In this document: piece by piece, positions 6,209 through 14,136 of the stretch
How positions within the stretch are numbered: the stretch's first letter is position 1
How the letters are laid out: the number at the start of each line of letters is the position of its first letter
NCBI GenBank assembly: GCA_018266965.1
Contig: JAFDZJ010000039.1
Location: 1-18,071, forward strand
Source: Bacteroidota bacterium
GTDB lineage: Bacteria; Bacteroidota; Bacteroidia; Flavobacteriales; Weeksellaceae
Length of the DNA: 18,071 bases
Reading direction: 5' to 3'
The notes under the pieces: generated by a model
Databases searched by the model: none
Told to the model about the DNA's origin: nothing
What the model saw: only the letters and a program-made list of their open reading frames with translations
Position numbers and translations under genes: made by a program

Positions 6209-8254
6209 ATGAAAGCACCCATCGCTAAAAAATTAGAAAAAGTACTAGAAATACACAATGACAAAAGAATCGACAATTACTTTTGGATGAATGAAAGAGA
6301 AAACCCGGAAGTAATTGATTATCTTAATGCTGAAAATGAGTATTGTGATTTTATGATGAAAGATACAGAAAATCTCCAAGAAGAGTTGTATGAAGAAATG
6401 AAATCCAGATACAAAAAAGATGACCAATCCCTACCCTATTTTTTTAATAAATATTGGTACATTGTACGATATGAAGAAGGGAAAGAATATCCGATATTTT
6501 GTAGAAAATTTCAATCATTGGACGCCGAGGAAGAAATAATATTAGATGTAAATATACTAGCAAAAGGAAAAGAATTTTATGACATAGGAAGTATTGCAGT
6601 AAGTCCGGATAATAAGACTCTCGCTTACTCGGAAGATACCCTAGGCAGAAGGATATACACCATAAAATTCAAAAATTTGGAAACCAATAAAGTTCTCAAA
6701 GACAAAATATCCAATTGTACCGGAAAAGCAGTTTGGTCTGCAGACAACCAATTTGTTTTTTATATTGTAAAAAATAAAAGTCTGAGAGCATATAAAGTAT
6801 TCAGACACAGATTAGGTACTTCTACTAAGGAAGATATACTGGTTTTTCATGAAAAAGACAAATCTTTTGATGTTAATGTATATAAAACCAAAAGTTTAGA
6901 GTATATATTTATTGCTAGTTCTAGCTCCATTTCCGACGAACATTCTTTTGTCCGTGCAGACGATGTACTGTCGGAATTTCAAATAATCCATCCTAGAGAA
7001 AACGATTTGGAATACGCAATAGAACATTACAAAGACGAGTTTTACATAATTACCAATGCAGACAATGCTACCAATTTCAAACTAATGAAAACAAAAGTGG
7101 AGCAATGTGGCAAAAAAAACTGGCAAGAAGTAATCCCTCACAGAGAAACCGTATTGCTGGAAGGATTTGAAATTTTTGAAAATTATTTGGTCTTAGAAGA
7201 AAGAGAACAGGGTCTTTTGCAAATAAAAATAATAGAGCTTGTAGAAAAAACTGAATATTATTTACCTTTTTCCGACCCTACCTACACTGCATATATTGCC
7301 AGTAATTTGGAATTTTGCACCGAAAAACTTCGGATAGGATATACTTCCATGACCCAACCACACGCAACTTTGGAGTATGATATGAAAAACAAAACCACCA
7401 CAATACTAAAACAACAAGAGGTATTGGGAGGAAAATTTTTTACTGAAAATTATATTTCGGAAAGGATTTGGGCAACTTCCAGAGATGGCAAAACAAAAAT
7501 TCCTATTTCACTGGTCTTTCATAAAGACACAAAAAAAGATAGCAACACTCCTCTATTGCTTTATGGATACGGAAGCTATGGACATACTGTGGATGCAGGA
7601 TTTTCCAATGTAAGATTATCTTTACTGGACAGAGGCTTTGTCTATGCAATTGCACATGTACGAGGTGGAGAATATTTGGGAAGAAATTGGTATGAAGATG
7701 GGAAAATGCTGCACAAAAAAAATACATTTTATGATTTTATAGATGCTGCAAAATTTCTAATTTCAAACAATTATACTTCTGCAAAACACCTCTATGCAAT
7801 GGGTGGTTCCGCAGGTGGATTGTTGGTTGGTGCCTGTATGAATATGTCACCCGAAATATTCCATGGGATTATAGCCCAAGTTCCATTTGTAGATGTTGTT
7901 ACCACAATGTTGGACGAAGAAATCCCACTAACAACTGGTGAGTTTGATGAATGGGGAAATCCAAAGAAAAAAAAGTATTATGACTATATGAAATCGTACT
8001 CGCCTTATGACAATATAGAAACAAAAAAATACCCCAACATACTTATCACAACTGGATTACATGACAGCCAAGTCCAATATTGGGAACCAGCCAAATGGAC
8101 TGCAAAACTACGAGAACTGAAAACAGACAATAATCTTTTACTTTTCAAAACCGATATGGATTCTGGTCATGGTGGTGCAAGTGGAAGATTCGAAAGCCTG
8201 AAAGAAGATGCTTTGGAATACGCATTTTTATTGAAATTAGAAAATAAAATTTAA
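6209..8254 (+). CDS. ptrB: Oligopeptidase B-type serine peptidase (prolyl oligopeptidase family S9A)
   Basis: This 681-residue enzyme matches the usual oligopeptidase B length. An N-terminal seven-bladed propeller-like region (about 70-410) precedes the alpha/beta-hydrolase domain (about 420-681). The catalytic triad is Ser534 in MGGSAGG, Asp619 in GLHDSQVQYWEP and His654 in SGHGG. Family blocks include GYGSYG, AHVRGGEYLGRNWYEDGK, KKNTFYDFI, QVPFVDVVTTMLDEEIPLT and EWGNP. Oligopeptidase B cleaves short peptides after basic residues in the cytoplasm. No signal peptide is present, which agrees. It probably forms a transcript with the 130-residue gene 10 bp downstream, from the promoter at 6184. 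Other S9A peptidases are possible, but the EWGNP and TMLDEEIPLT blocks favour OpdB. Confidence 0.93.
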   Translation: MKAPIAKKLEKVLEIHNDKRIDNYFWMNERENPEVIDYLNAENEYCDFMMKDTENLQEELYEEMKSRYKKDDQSLPYFFNKYWYIVRYEEGKEYPIFCRKFQSLDAEEEIILDVNILAKGKEFYDIGSIAVSPDNKTLAYSEDTLGRRIYTIKFKNLETNKVLKDKISNCTGKAVWSADNQFVFYIVKNKSLRAYKVFRHRLGTSTKEDILVFHEKDKSFDVNVYKTKSLEYIFIASSSSISDEHSFVRADDVLSEFQIIHPRENDLEYAIEHYKDEFYIITNADNATNFKLMKTKVEQCGKKNWQEVIPHRETVLLEGFEIFENYLVLEEREQGLLQIKIIELVEKTEYYLPFSDPTYTAYIASNLEFCTEKLRIGYTSMTQPHATLEYDMKNKTTTILKQQEVLGGKFFTENYISERIWATSRDGKTKIPISLVFHKDTKKDSNTPLLLYGYGSYGHTVDAGFSNVRLSLLDRGFVYAIAHVRGGEYLGRNWYEDGKMLHKKNTFYDFIDAAKFLISNNYTSAKHLYAMGGSAGGLLVGACMNMSPEIFHGIIAQVPFVDVVTTMLDEEIPLTTGEFDEWGNPKKKKYYDYMKSYSPYDNIETKKYPNILITTGLHDSQVQYWEPAKWTAKLRELKTDNNLLLFKTDMDSGHGGASGRFESLKEDALEYAFLLKLENKI

Positions 8255-8264
8255 ACTAAACAAA

Positions 8265-8657
8265 ATGACTGAAGCTATAATTTGGAACAAAATTGAACAA
8301 TTTTTTGAAGAAAATTTTCAAACAGAAAAACACCCAACCATAGAAACCCTTCTCTACCTAATTGGGATACAGGAATTAGGAAGTGGTCTGCAAAAATATA
8401 CCAAAGACGACAAACTGAATATATTACATATTGCAGTTTGTAGATTATTGGAACCTTTCGGATATTACAAATTCACCCATTATGATGAAGATGGGTATCC
8501 ACATTTTGCCGAAATACAACCATTGCCAGAATTGAAATCCAATGAACAACAACTATTGATGAAAAAAGCCATTATACAATATTTTATCGATGAAGAATTG
8601 TTGGACAAACATACATTGGACGAGCTACACAACAATCACAATTCAACTTTTATGTAA
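8265..8657 (+). CDS. Conserved-looking hypothetical protein, 130 aa
   Basis: The ATG at 8265 follows the oligopeptidase stop by 10 bp, so co-transcription is likely. The protein is soluble and acidic, with predicted helices at both ends (WNKIEQFFEENF, then the C-terminal KKAIIQYFIDEELLDKHTL) and a central segment GYYKFTHYDEDGYPHFAEIQ that looks like a beta-hairpin. There is no signal peptide, membrane segment or catalytic motif I recognise. I do not know the family. The clean frame and tight spacing argue that it is a real gene. Confidence 0.75.
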   Translation: MTEAIIWNKIEQFFEENFQTEKHPTIETLLYLIGIQELGSGLQKYTKDDKLNILHIAVCRLLEPFGYYKFTHYDEDGYPHFAEIQPLPELKSNEQQLLMKKAIIQYFIDEELLDKHTLDELHNNHNSTFM

Positions 8658-8745
8658 AATTGTCCAACATAAAACAACAGTAATTAGCCTAATTCTTTAA
8701 TTTATATTAAATAACAAATTAGACTGACAACTGTTGTCCTACTAT

Positions 8746-8802
8746 AAAAATTGTGTACTAACTCTTAAATTCCTTTTTTTTAAGAATTATTACACAATTT
8801 TT
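8746..8802. terminator. Nested stem-loop, possible bidirectional terminator or leader structure
   Basis: A 12-bp perfect inverted repeat, AAAAATTGTGTA (8746-8757) and TACACAATTTTT (8791-8802), encloses a second 7-bp one, TCTTAAA (8763-8769) and TTTAAGA (8779-8785). The right arm ends in a T run on the plus strand, and the left arm gives a T run on the minus strand, so it could terminate in both directions. It lies 68 bp before the sensor-kinase start. The stem is AT-rich, so stability is modest. Confidence 0.4.
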
Positions 8803-8870
8803 TGGCTTAATTTTTGTTTATTAAATGTTAAAAGTAGTAATTTTAACGAAATTTTTACAAAAAGAGTTTT

Positions 8871-10418
8871 ATGAACAACAAATTCATACCCGTAATTTCT
8901 GTTTTTATGACAATCTCACTCATTGTTTTCGTTACATTGCAAGTGTATTGGCTCAAAGGATATTATCGTGCATTGGAAGAACAGTTTTCTAATAGGGTAA
9001 ATACCGCATTGGAAACTTCCACCCAAAAAATATCGGAAATAGAAGTGGATCAATATATGAATCACGATTTCAAGAATTTTGGAAAAACCATCATCAAAGG
9101 TTCCAACCAACCGACTCAAACTTATATTCAACAAAATGCCGACTCTGCAAATAGGAAAACAATAACCTTTCAAAACAAAATTATTGAAAACCAGAACATA
9201 CCAATTTCCACCAAAGGAGACTCTATAAAAACAACAAAAGTATATTCTGACGAAGGAATTTTGAAATTCAAAAAAAATAATAATTTGGAATTGCTTACCT
9301 CCAAAATGAGCCAAGACCTGAAGGACAATTCCTATTCCCTGAAAGAATTTGTAAAATTAGATGCAACCAATTTACCAATTGACAAAAGAGTAAATCCAAA
9401 AGTCCTAGACTCGGTACTTTCCAATGAATTAAGACTCAATGGTATCGATGCCAAATTTTTATTCGCCATATACGACAAACACCAAAAAGCTACTAAAATA
9501 TTTAGTCCAAATTTCCAATCAGAGAAAGACAAAACCAATTACTCCTACCCTCTTTTCACGGATACCAAAGACCAAACGCTATATACACTCAATATTATAT
9601 TTCCAAAAAAAGACTATTCTCTTGCCAAAAATAATCTGCCACAGTTGCTAGGTACTTTTCTATCATTGCTCACGATACTAGGTATATACATCATCTCCAT
9701 CAATTACATGATGAAACAAAAGAAAATTGCCGAAATAAAAACGGATTTCATCAATAATATGTCGCACGAGTTCAAAACTCCATTGGCGACAATTTCAGTA
9801 GCAACAGACTCGCTATCCAATGACAAAATTGCTACCAATCCGGATAAAGTAAAATACTACGCTACCCTGATAAAACAAGAAAATCTTCGGATGAAAAAAC
9901 AAGTGGAAAATGTCCTTAATATGAGCAAACTCGAGAGAAACGAAGTGCAACTCCACCTAAAAGAAACCAATGTCCGAGAGCTAATAAAAAGCATTTCCGA
10001 ATCTTTTGGACTAATTGTAGCACAACGAAACGGTACACTAACCCAAGATTTTTCGACAGAAAAATACCAATTCCGAGTGGACGAATTTCACCTTTCCAAT
10101 CTGCTCATCAACTTATTGGACAATGCCAACAAATACTCACAAGATACACCAGAAATAAAGGTGAAAACAAAAAACGAAGGCAATTATTATGTAATAGAAA
10201 TCTCCGATAAAGGAATGGGAATGGAAACTCATAATAAATTGAAAATTTTTGAGAAATTTTTCCGAGAAGAAACAGGAAACATACACAATGTAAAAGGACA
10301 AGGACTCGGACTTTCCTATGTGAAAAAAATTATAGAACTACACAAAGGACAAGTAATTGTAGAGTCTGCCAAAGGAAAAGGCTCGACATTCACCATAAAA
10401 ATACCTATGAATCTTTAA
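8871..10418 (+). CDS. rprX: Sensor histidine kinase (RprX-like)
   Basis: This 515-residue membrane kinase has TM1 at about 7-29, a sensory region (about 30-255, presumably periplasmic) without a recognisable domain, and TM2 at about 258-280. The dimerisation/phosphoacceptor domain has NNMSHEFKTPLATI with His299. The ATPase domain has the N-box NLLINLLDNANKYS (Asn414, Asn418), the G1 box DKGMGM (446-451) and the G2 box GQGLGL (476-481). It autophosphorylates His299 and should pass the phosphate to the regulator 29 bp downstream. Length, topology and pairing match RprX of Bacteroides; the symbol is given by resemblance, and the signal is unknown. A stem-loop lies upstream. Confidence 0.88.
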   Translation: MNNKFIPVISVFMTISLIVFVTLQVYWLKGYYRALEEQFSNRVNTALETSTQKISEIEVDQYMNHDFKNFGKTIIKGSNQPTQTYIQQNADSANRKTITFQNKIIENQNIPISTKGDSIKTTKVYSDEGILKFKKNNNLELLTSKMSQDLKDNSYSLKEFVKLDATNLPIDKRVNPKVLDSVLSNELRLNGIDAKFLFAIYDKHQKATKIFSPNFQSEKDKTNYSYPLFTDTKDQTLYTLNIIFPKKDYSLAKNNLPQLLGTFLSLLTILGIYIISINYMMKQKKIAEIKTDFINNMSHEFKTPLATISVATDSLSNDKIATNPDKVKYYATLIKQENLRMKKQVENVLNMSKLERNEVQLHLKETNVRELIKSISESFGLIVAQRNGTLTQDFSTEKYQFRVDEFHLSNLLINLLDNANKYSQDTPEIKVKTKNEGNYYVIEISDKGMGMETHNKLKIFEKFFREETGNIHNVKGQGLGLSYVKKIIELHKGQVIVESAKGKGSTFTIKIPMNL

Positions 10419-10447
10419 AATAATTAAAACAAAATCCCCAATATATT

Positions 10448-11134
10448 ATGAACAACAGAATATTATTAGTAGAAGACGACCAAAGTTTCGGAGCCGTACT
10501 AAAAGACTATCTTACTATCAACAATTTCGATGTTACCTTGGCAACAGATGGAGAAAAAGGTCTGAAAGCATTTACCGAAGGCGAATTTGATATTTGTATT
10601 TTCGATGTGATGATGCCAAAAAAAGATGGCTTTTCGCTAGCAGAAGATGTTAAAAAAATGGACAAAGCAACACCAATTATTTTTTTAACAGCAAAAAATT
10701 TAAGAGAAGACATTCTCCGTGGATACCAAATAGGTGCAGACGACTATATTACAAAGCCATTTGATACCGAATTACTACTCTACAAAATAAAAGCCATCCT
10801 CCAAAGAAGTTCCGGAGCAGAAACCGAAGACCAAGACCAATTCAAAATTAGCAATATGCTATTCGATTCTGTACTACGACAGCTAAAAATTGGCGACCAA
10901 GAATTCAAACTTTCTCCCAAAGAAAACGAACTTCTAAAATTACTTTGCGTACACCGTAACGATTTCATGCCCAGAGATTTAGCATTAAGAAAAATTTGGA
11001 GAAAAGAAAATTATTTTACCGCCAGAAGTATGGATGTCTATATTGCTAAACTACGAAAATACCTAAAAGACGACCCAGGTTTGGAAATAATAAATGTGCA
11101 TGGAGAGGGTTTCAGATTACTCATAAAAAACTAA
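10448..11134 (+). CDS. rprY: OmpR/PhoB-type response regulator (RprY-like)
   Basis: This 228-residue regulator has a receiver domain (1-118) with acidic pocket Glu9/Asp10/Asp11, phosphoacceptor Asp53 in IFDVMMP, Thr81 and Lys103 (ITKPF). A winged-helix DNA-binding domain follows (about 132-228), with FKLSPKENELLKLLC, then RSMDVYIAKLRKYLKDD and INVHGEGFRLL. The phosphorylated protein would bind DNA and change transcription; targets cannot be read from the window. It lies 29 bp after its kinase. The ending closely resembles RprY of Bacteroides, hence the symbol. Confidence 0.9.
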   Translation: MNNRILLVEDDQSFGAVLKDYLTINNFDVTLATDGEKGLKAFTEGEFDICIFDVMMPKKDGFSLAEDVKKMDKATPIIFLTAKNLREDILRGYQIGADDYITKPFDTELLLYKIKAILQRSSGAETEDQDQFKISNMLFDSVLRQLKIGDQEFKLSPKENELLKLLCVHRNDFMPRDLALRKIWRKENYFTARSMDVYIAKLRKYLKDDPGLEIINVHGEGFRLLIKN

Positions 11135-11171
11135 TTTTATAGAAATTGACCAACCGATTTTCTTGTATTAT

Positions 11172-11194
11172 TATCAAATGATATTCATTTGATA
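11172..11194. promoter_or_regulatory. Perfect 10-bp inverted repeat after the two-component operon
   Basis: TATCAAATGA (11172-11181), TAT spacer, TCATTTGATA (11185-11194). It lies 37 bp after the regulator stop and 38 bp before the SUI1-like start, in a 98-bp gap. It could be an operator for the downstream gene or a weak hairpin terminator (only a short T run follows). Confidence 0.4.
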
Positions 11195-11232
11195 TTTTAG
11201 ATGCTAGGAAATATTTAACTTAAATTTTTACA

Positions 11233-11556
11233 ATGGATATTAGAGATCAACTCAAAAATTTATTTCCCGACCACCAGGAGAAAGACTTTGAAATGCCTCA
11301 AGAAAAATTTGTACAAAAGGAACCTTTGTCTTGCAAATTCGAAAAAAAAGGAAGAAATGGAAAACCAGTAACTCTGATAGAAGGATTTGAAGGCAACGAT
11401 GAGGAACTAAAAAAAATATCAAAAAAAATAAAAACCACCCTAGGAATTGGAGGTTCAGAAAAAGATGGAGTTATTGTAATACAGGGCGACAACCGAGACA
11501 AAATAATGAAAATCCTGCAAGAAATGGGTTACAAAACCAAAAGAATTGGTGGTTGA
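11233..11556 (+). CDS. SUI1/eIF1-like translation initiation factor (YciH family)
   Basis: This 107-residue protein has a short variable N-terminus (1-30) and then a SUI1 domain: KGRNGKPVTLIEGFEG, EELKKISKKIKTTLGIGGSE, DGVIVIQGDNRDKIMKILQE and a final GYKTKRIGG. These blocks (the KKIKTxLGxGGS core and the IxIQGDxR motif) define the bacterial YciH/eIF1 family, whose members bind the small ribosomal subunit and may affect start-site accuracy in the cytoplasm. The bacterial role is poorly defined. It is flanked by 98 and 143 bp gaps, so it is probably a single-gene unit. Confidence 0.92.
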   Translation: MDIRDQLKNLFPDHQEKDFEMPQEKFVQKEPLSCKFEKKGRNGKPVTLIEGFEGNDEELKKISKKIKTTLGIGGSEKDGVIVIQGDNRDKIMKILQEMGYKTKRIGG

Positions 11557-11673
11557 TATTTTAGTATTTTGTTTTAAATAACACCACATATTCCAGTTTT
11601 TTTGTTAATTTTTTTTTGAATTTTTATGCTCTGAAATTATTAACCCGAAAAGTATAATCTTAACAAAAATCAT

Positions 11674-11681
11674 TATTTTTG
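11674..11681 (+). promoter_or_regulatory. -7 promoter box for folE
   Basis: TATTTTTG matches TAnnTTTG exactly and lies 18 nt before the folE ATG, giving a leader of about 12 nt. No good -33 TTTG is present. The 143-bp gap before folE otherwise holds only T-rich sequence. Confidence 0.4.
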
Positions 11682-11699
11682 TATTTTAATGTAATTATT

Positions 11700-12365
11700 A
11701 TGTCCCATATATTCGACAACGACGACGATGTCTTTACAGGAAAAGACCATACCCCAATCCGAAAAGATGCTTTTGAAAAATCACCAGAAGAAAAAATAAA
11801 AAAAATCCAAGAATTGTTTGCAGAAATCATGCACACTTTGGGAATGGATATGACCGACGACTCTTTGAAAGACTCACCCAAAAGAGTTGCAAAAATGTAT
11901 GTTAACGAAATTTTTGGAGGATTGCTACCCGAAAACAAACCTGGTATTTCTACCTTCTCCAACAAATACAAATACCGACAAATGCTCGTAGAAAAAGATA
12001 TAACAGTCTATTCATTCTGCGAACACCACTTTTTACCCATCATCGGAAAAGCTCATGTTGCCTATATTTCCAACGGAGAAGTCATTGGTTTATCGAAAAT
12101 TAATAGGATTGTAGATTATTACGCCAAAAGACCACAAGTACAGGAAAGATTAACCATGCAAATTGTAGATGCTCTACGAGAAGCACTCGGTACAAAAGAT
12201 GTTGCTTGTATTATAGATGCTCGACACCTTTGTGTAAACTGTCGTGGGATAAAAGATACTGCCAGTTCTACCATCACAGCCGAACTCAGTGGACTTTTCA
12301 GGACCAATCCCATCACCCGACAAGAGTTTCTGCACTATGTCGGAATGAATACTAATTTGGATTAA
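11700..12365 (+). CDS. folE: GTP cyclohydrolase I
   Basis: FolE converts GTP to 7,8-dihydroneopterin triphosphate, the first step of tetrahydrofolate (and queuosine-type) synthesis. The 221-residue protein carries the zinc ligands Cys107 (FCEHHFLP), His110 and Cys178 (HLCVNCRGI). Other family blocks are SPKRVAKMYVNEIFGG (59-74), GLSKINRIVDYYAKRPQVQE (130-149) and the C-terminal EFLHYV. The ATG at 11700 is chosen; a TTG seven codons upstream lies at the end of the -7 box and is unlikely to be used. The next gene starts 10 bp downstream. Confidence 0.95.
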   Translation: MSHIFDNDDDVFTGKDHTPIRKDAFEKSPEEKIKKIQELFAEIMHTLGMDMTDDSLKDSPKRVAKMYVNEIFGGLLPENKPGISTFSNKYKYRQMLVEKDITVYSFCEHHFLPIIGKAHVAYISNGEVIGLSKINRIVDYYAKRPQVQERLTMQIVDALREALGTKDVACIIDARHLCVNCRGIKDTASSTITAELSGLFRTNPITRQEFLHYVGMNTNLD

Positions 12366-12375
12366 ATAACTTGTG

Positions 12376-13332
12376 ATGACTATAAAAGAAGCTGTGCTAA
12401 AATCTTTGGACGAAGTTAAAAAACCAATTGGCTCTTTCGAACTTGGTGATTATATTTTGGGAAAAAATTATGTAGAATTCAAAGGTAAAACCCCACATAA
12501 TTCAGTAGCTGTACACTTAACAGAATTTATTAGTAAAAATGACAAAAGAGTAAAAAGAATAAAAAAACAAGGTGGAAATTATCTCTATTATTTAACAAAA
12601 AATGAAGACGAATTTTTAGATTTTGATGAAACTGTAAAACTTAAAACTCCACCAAATAAGGAAACTTACAAAGAGAGAGATTTGCATAAAATATTAAGTT
12701 CTTTTTTAAAGGAAATAGAAAATATATTTTCTAAAACAATTTTTCATGAGAAATCATCAAATAAAGAAAATGGTCAGGTTTGGACAAATCCAGATATGGT
12801 GGGAGTTAATTTTTTACAGTTAAAAAACAAAACTAGTCAAGAATTTTTTAAAAAAATAAATCAAAAAGAAGCTTTCAAAATATATTCTTACGAATTAAAG
12901 AAAGAAATTACCAGTGACAACGAATTAAAACAAGCCTATTTCCAAGCGGTTTCCAATTCTTCTTGGTCTAATTTTGGATATTTGGTAGCATTGGATTTCA
13001 GTGATGATTTACTTGATGAAATTGAAAGATTAAACCAATCTTTCGGAGTTGGAATTATCAAATTAAGTTCAAATCCATATCAATCAAAAATATTATTCCC
13101 TGCAAAATATAAGAATTTGGACTTTAAAACAATTGATAAATTATGCAAAATGAATCCGGAATTTGAAAAATTTATTGAGCATATTGAACGATTAATGGGA
13201 ATTGAAGATAAATTTTATAAGCCACTTGAAAAAGATTTTAACGATTTTTGTGATGATTATTTTATAAATGATTCTGAAATATCTGATTATTGTAAATCTA
13301 AAAATATTCCATTTGAAGAAAATAATTTATAA
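12376..13332 (+). CDS. HARE-HTH domain protein with putative PD-(D/E)xK nuclease core (HrgA/COG2958-like)
   Basis: In this 318-residue protein, residues 1-75 resemble the HARE winged-helix domain: TIKEAVLKSLDEVKKPIGSF, a short loop, then NSVAVHLTEFI and KKQGGNYLYYL. The C-terminal part contains WTNPDMVGVNF (Asp140) and YSYELKKEI (Glu173, Lys175), spaced like a PD-(D/E)xK active site, then a helix KQAYFQAVSNSSWSNFGYLV typical of such folds. HrgA/COG2958 proteins of this make-up occur beside restriction-modification genes in some bacteria. Nuclease activity is an inference, and no methyltransferase is nearby. The ATG at 12376 is preferred to the overlapping GTG at 12373. It lies 10 bp after folE but looks unrelated to it; it seems more AT-rich than its neighbours and is followed by a transposase. 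Confidence 0.75.
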   Translation: MTIKEAVLKSLDEVKKPIGSFELGDYILGKNYVEFKGKTPHNSVAVHLTEFISKNDKRVKRIKKQGGNYLYYLTKNEDEFLDFDETVKLKTPPNKETYKERDLHKILSSFLKEIENIFSKTIFHEKSSNKENGQVWTNPDMVGVNFLQLKNKTSQEFFKKINQKEAFKIYSYELKKEITSDNELKQAYFQAVSNSSWSNFGYLVALDFSDDLLDEIERLNQSFGVGIIKLSSNPYQSKILFPAKYKNLDFKTIDKLCKMNPEFEKFIEHIERLMGIEDKFYKPLEKDFNDFCDDYFINDSEISDYCKSKNIPFEENNL

Positions 13333-13442
13333 TACTACCACTAAAATATGAAATTCTTAAATTACTATTTAGGTTTTTAAATTGTCATTTATCTTTTGAG
13401 TAAAGTGTAAATTAATCCCAAATATTTTCAAAATTTCAGCCT

Positions 13443-13904
13443 ATGCCAAATACATATTCTCAAATTAATATTCATTGTGTTTTTGCTGTAAAAGGCAGAG
13501 AGAATGTCATCACGAAAAATTTTAGAGATGATTTGTATCGCTATATGACAGGTATTTTAAAAAATGATGGAATTTTTCCACTAGCAATTGGTGGTTGGAA
13601 AGACCATGTACATGTGTTTTTTGAGTTACCTCCAACCTTAAGAGTATCTGACATCATGCGAGATTTGAAATCTGTATCATCCAAATGGATAAATGATAAC
13701 AAATTGGTAATAGAAAAATTCCAATGGCAAGAAGGATATGGTGCATTTTCTTATTCCCGTTCACAAAGAAATAATGTAATCCAATATATAATGAATCAGG
13801 AAGAACGACACAAGAAAAAAACATTTAAAGAAGAATATTTGGAGCTATTGAATAAATTTGAAATTGAATACAAAGACGAATATGTTTTTGAATTTTACGA
13901 ATGA
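13443..13904 (+). CDS. REP-associated / IS200-like Y1 transposase (TnpA-REP, RAYT)
   Basis: This single-domain HUH enzyme of 153 residues is full length for IS200-type transposases. The HUH pair is His55/His57 in WKDHVHVFFELP. The catalytic Tyr is Tyr115 in NNVIQYIMNQEERH, with Gln119 four residues later as in IS608 TnpA (metal ligand). INIHCVFAVKGR at the start and ALIGG-like AIGGWKDHVH are family hallmarks. Such enzymes cut and rejoin single-stranded DNA next to small hairpins. No TnpB follows. The hairpin array begins two bases after the stop, which marks it as a RAYT with its REP substrates. All key residues are intact, so it may be active. Confidence 0.92.
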   Translation: MPNTYSQINIHCVFAVKGRENVITKNFRDDLYRYMTGILKNDGIFPLAIGGWKDHVHVFFELPPTLRVSDIMRDLKSVSSKWINDNKLVIEKFQWQEGYGAFSYSRSQRNNVIQYIMNQEERHKKKTFKEEYLELLNKFEIEYKDEYVFEFYE

Positions 13905-13905
13905 G

Positions 13906-13937
13906 AAAAAAGGTCGCCCCGATGGGGCTTTTGATAG
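13906..13937 (-). repeat. REP-like hairpin copy 1 (inverted orientation)
   Basis: Stem GCCCC (13916-13920), loop GAT, GGGGC (13924-13928). Flanks AAAAGGTCG (before) and CTTTTGATAG (after) are the reverse complement of copies 3 and 4 apart from the hairpin substitutions. It starts directly after the transposase stop and might also end its transcript. Confidence 0.75.
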
Positions 13938-13950
13938 ATTGATTTATTTT

Positions 13951-13986
13951 TTCTACCATAAGTATCGCTCCTCTGGAGCTTATATC
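13951..13986 (-). repeat. REP-like hairpin copy 2 (diverged, inverted orientation)
   Basis: Stem GCTCC (13967-13971), loop TCT, GGAGC (13975-13979). The left flank TTCTACCATAAGTATCG matches the reverse complement of copy 3 (TTCTACCAAAAGGTCG) with a few changes, so it is a diverged member of the same family. Confidence 0.65.
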
Positions 13987-14021
13987 AACGGAACGCCCAT
14001 TTGAAAAAATATATTCAAAAC

Positions 14022-14052
14022 AAAGTCCCGTAGGGACGACCTTTTGGTAGAA
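14022..14052 (+). repeat. REP-like hairpin copy 3
   Basis: Stem GTCCC (14025-14029), loop GTA, GGGAC (14033-14037), then the tail GACCTTTTGGTAGAA. This 31-nt unit is repeated at 14086-14116 with a single mismatch. Confidence 0.85.
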
Positions 14053-14085
14053 CAAAAACAAATAATAAAAAATATAACACAGCAA

Positions 14086-14116
14086 AAAGTCCCGTAGGGA
14101 CGACCTTTTGATAGAA
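14086..14116 (+). repeat. REP-like hairpin copy 4
   Basis: Stem GTCCC (14089-14093), loop GTA, GGGAC (14097-14101), then the tail GACCTTTTGATAGAA. It equals copy 3 at 30 of 31 positions (A at 14111 for G at 14047), 64 nt downstream. Confidence 0.85.
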
Positions 14117-14136
14117 TTCAAAATTTGTTTTGAATT
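14115..14136. repeat. 9-bp hairpin at the end of the REP cluster
   Basis: AATTCAAAA (14115-14123), loop TTTG, TTTTGAATT (14128-14136). The arms are perfect. It overlaps the end of REP copy 4 and closes the cluster. It may be a terminus of the mobile unit or a weak terminator. The rest of the gap to cysS (14137-14263) is AT-rich with no gene or exact promoter box seen. Confidence 0.45.

Noticed and set aside
13906..14116. CRISPR array
   Set aside because: Only two near-identical 31-nt units with one spacer-like gap; the other copies are inverted and diverged, no cas genes are present, and a RAYT is adjacent.
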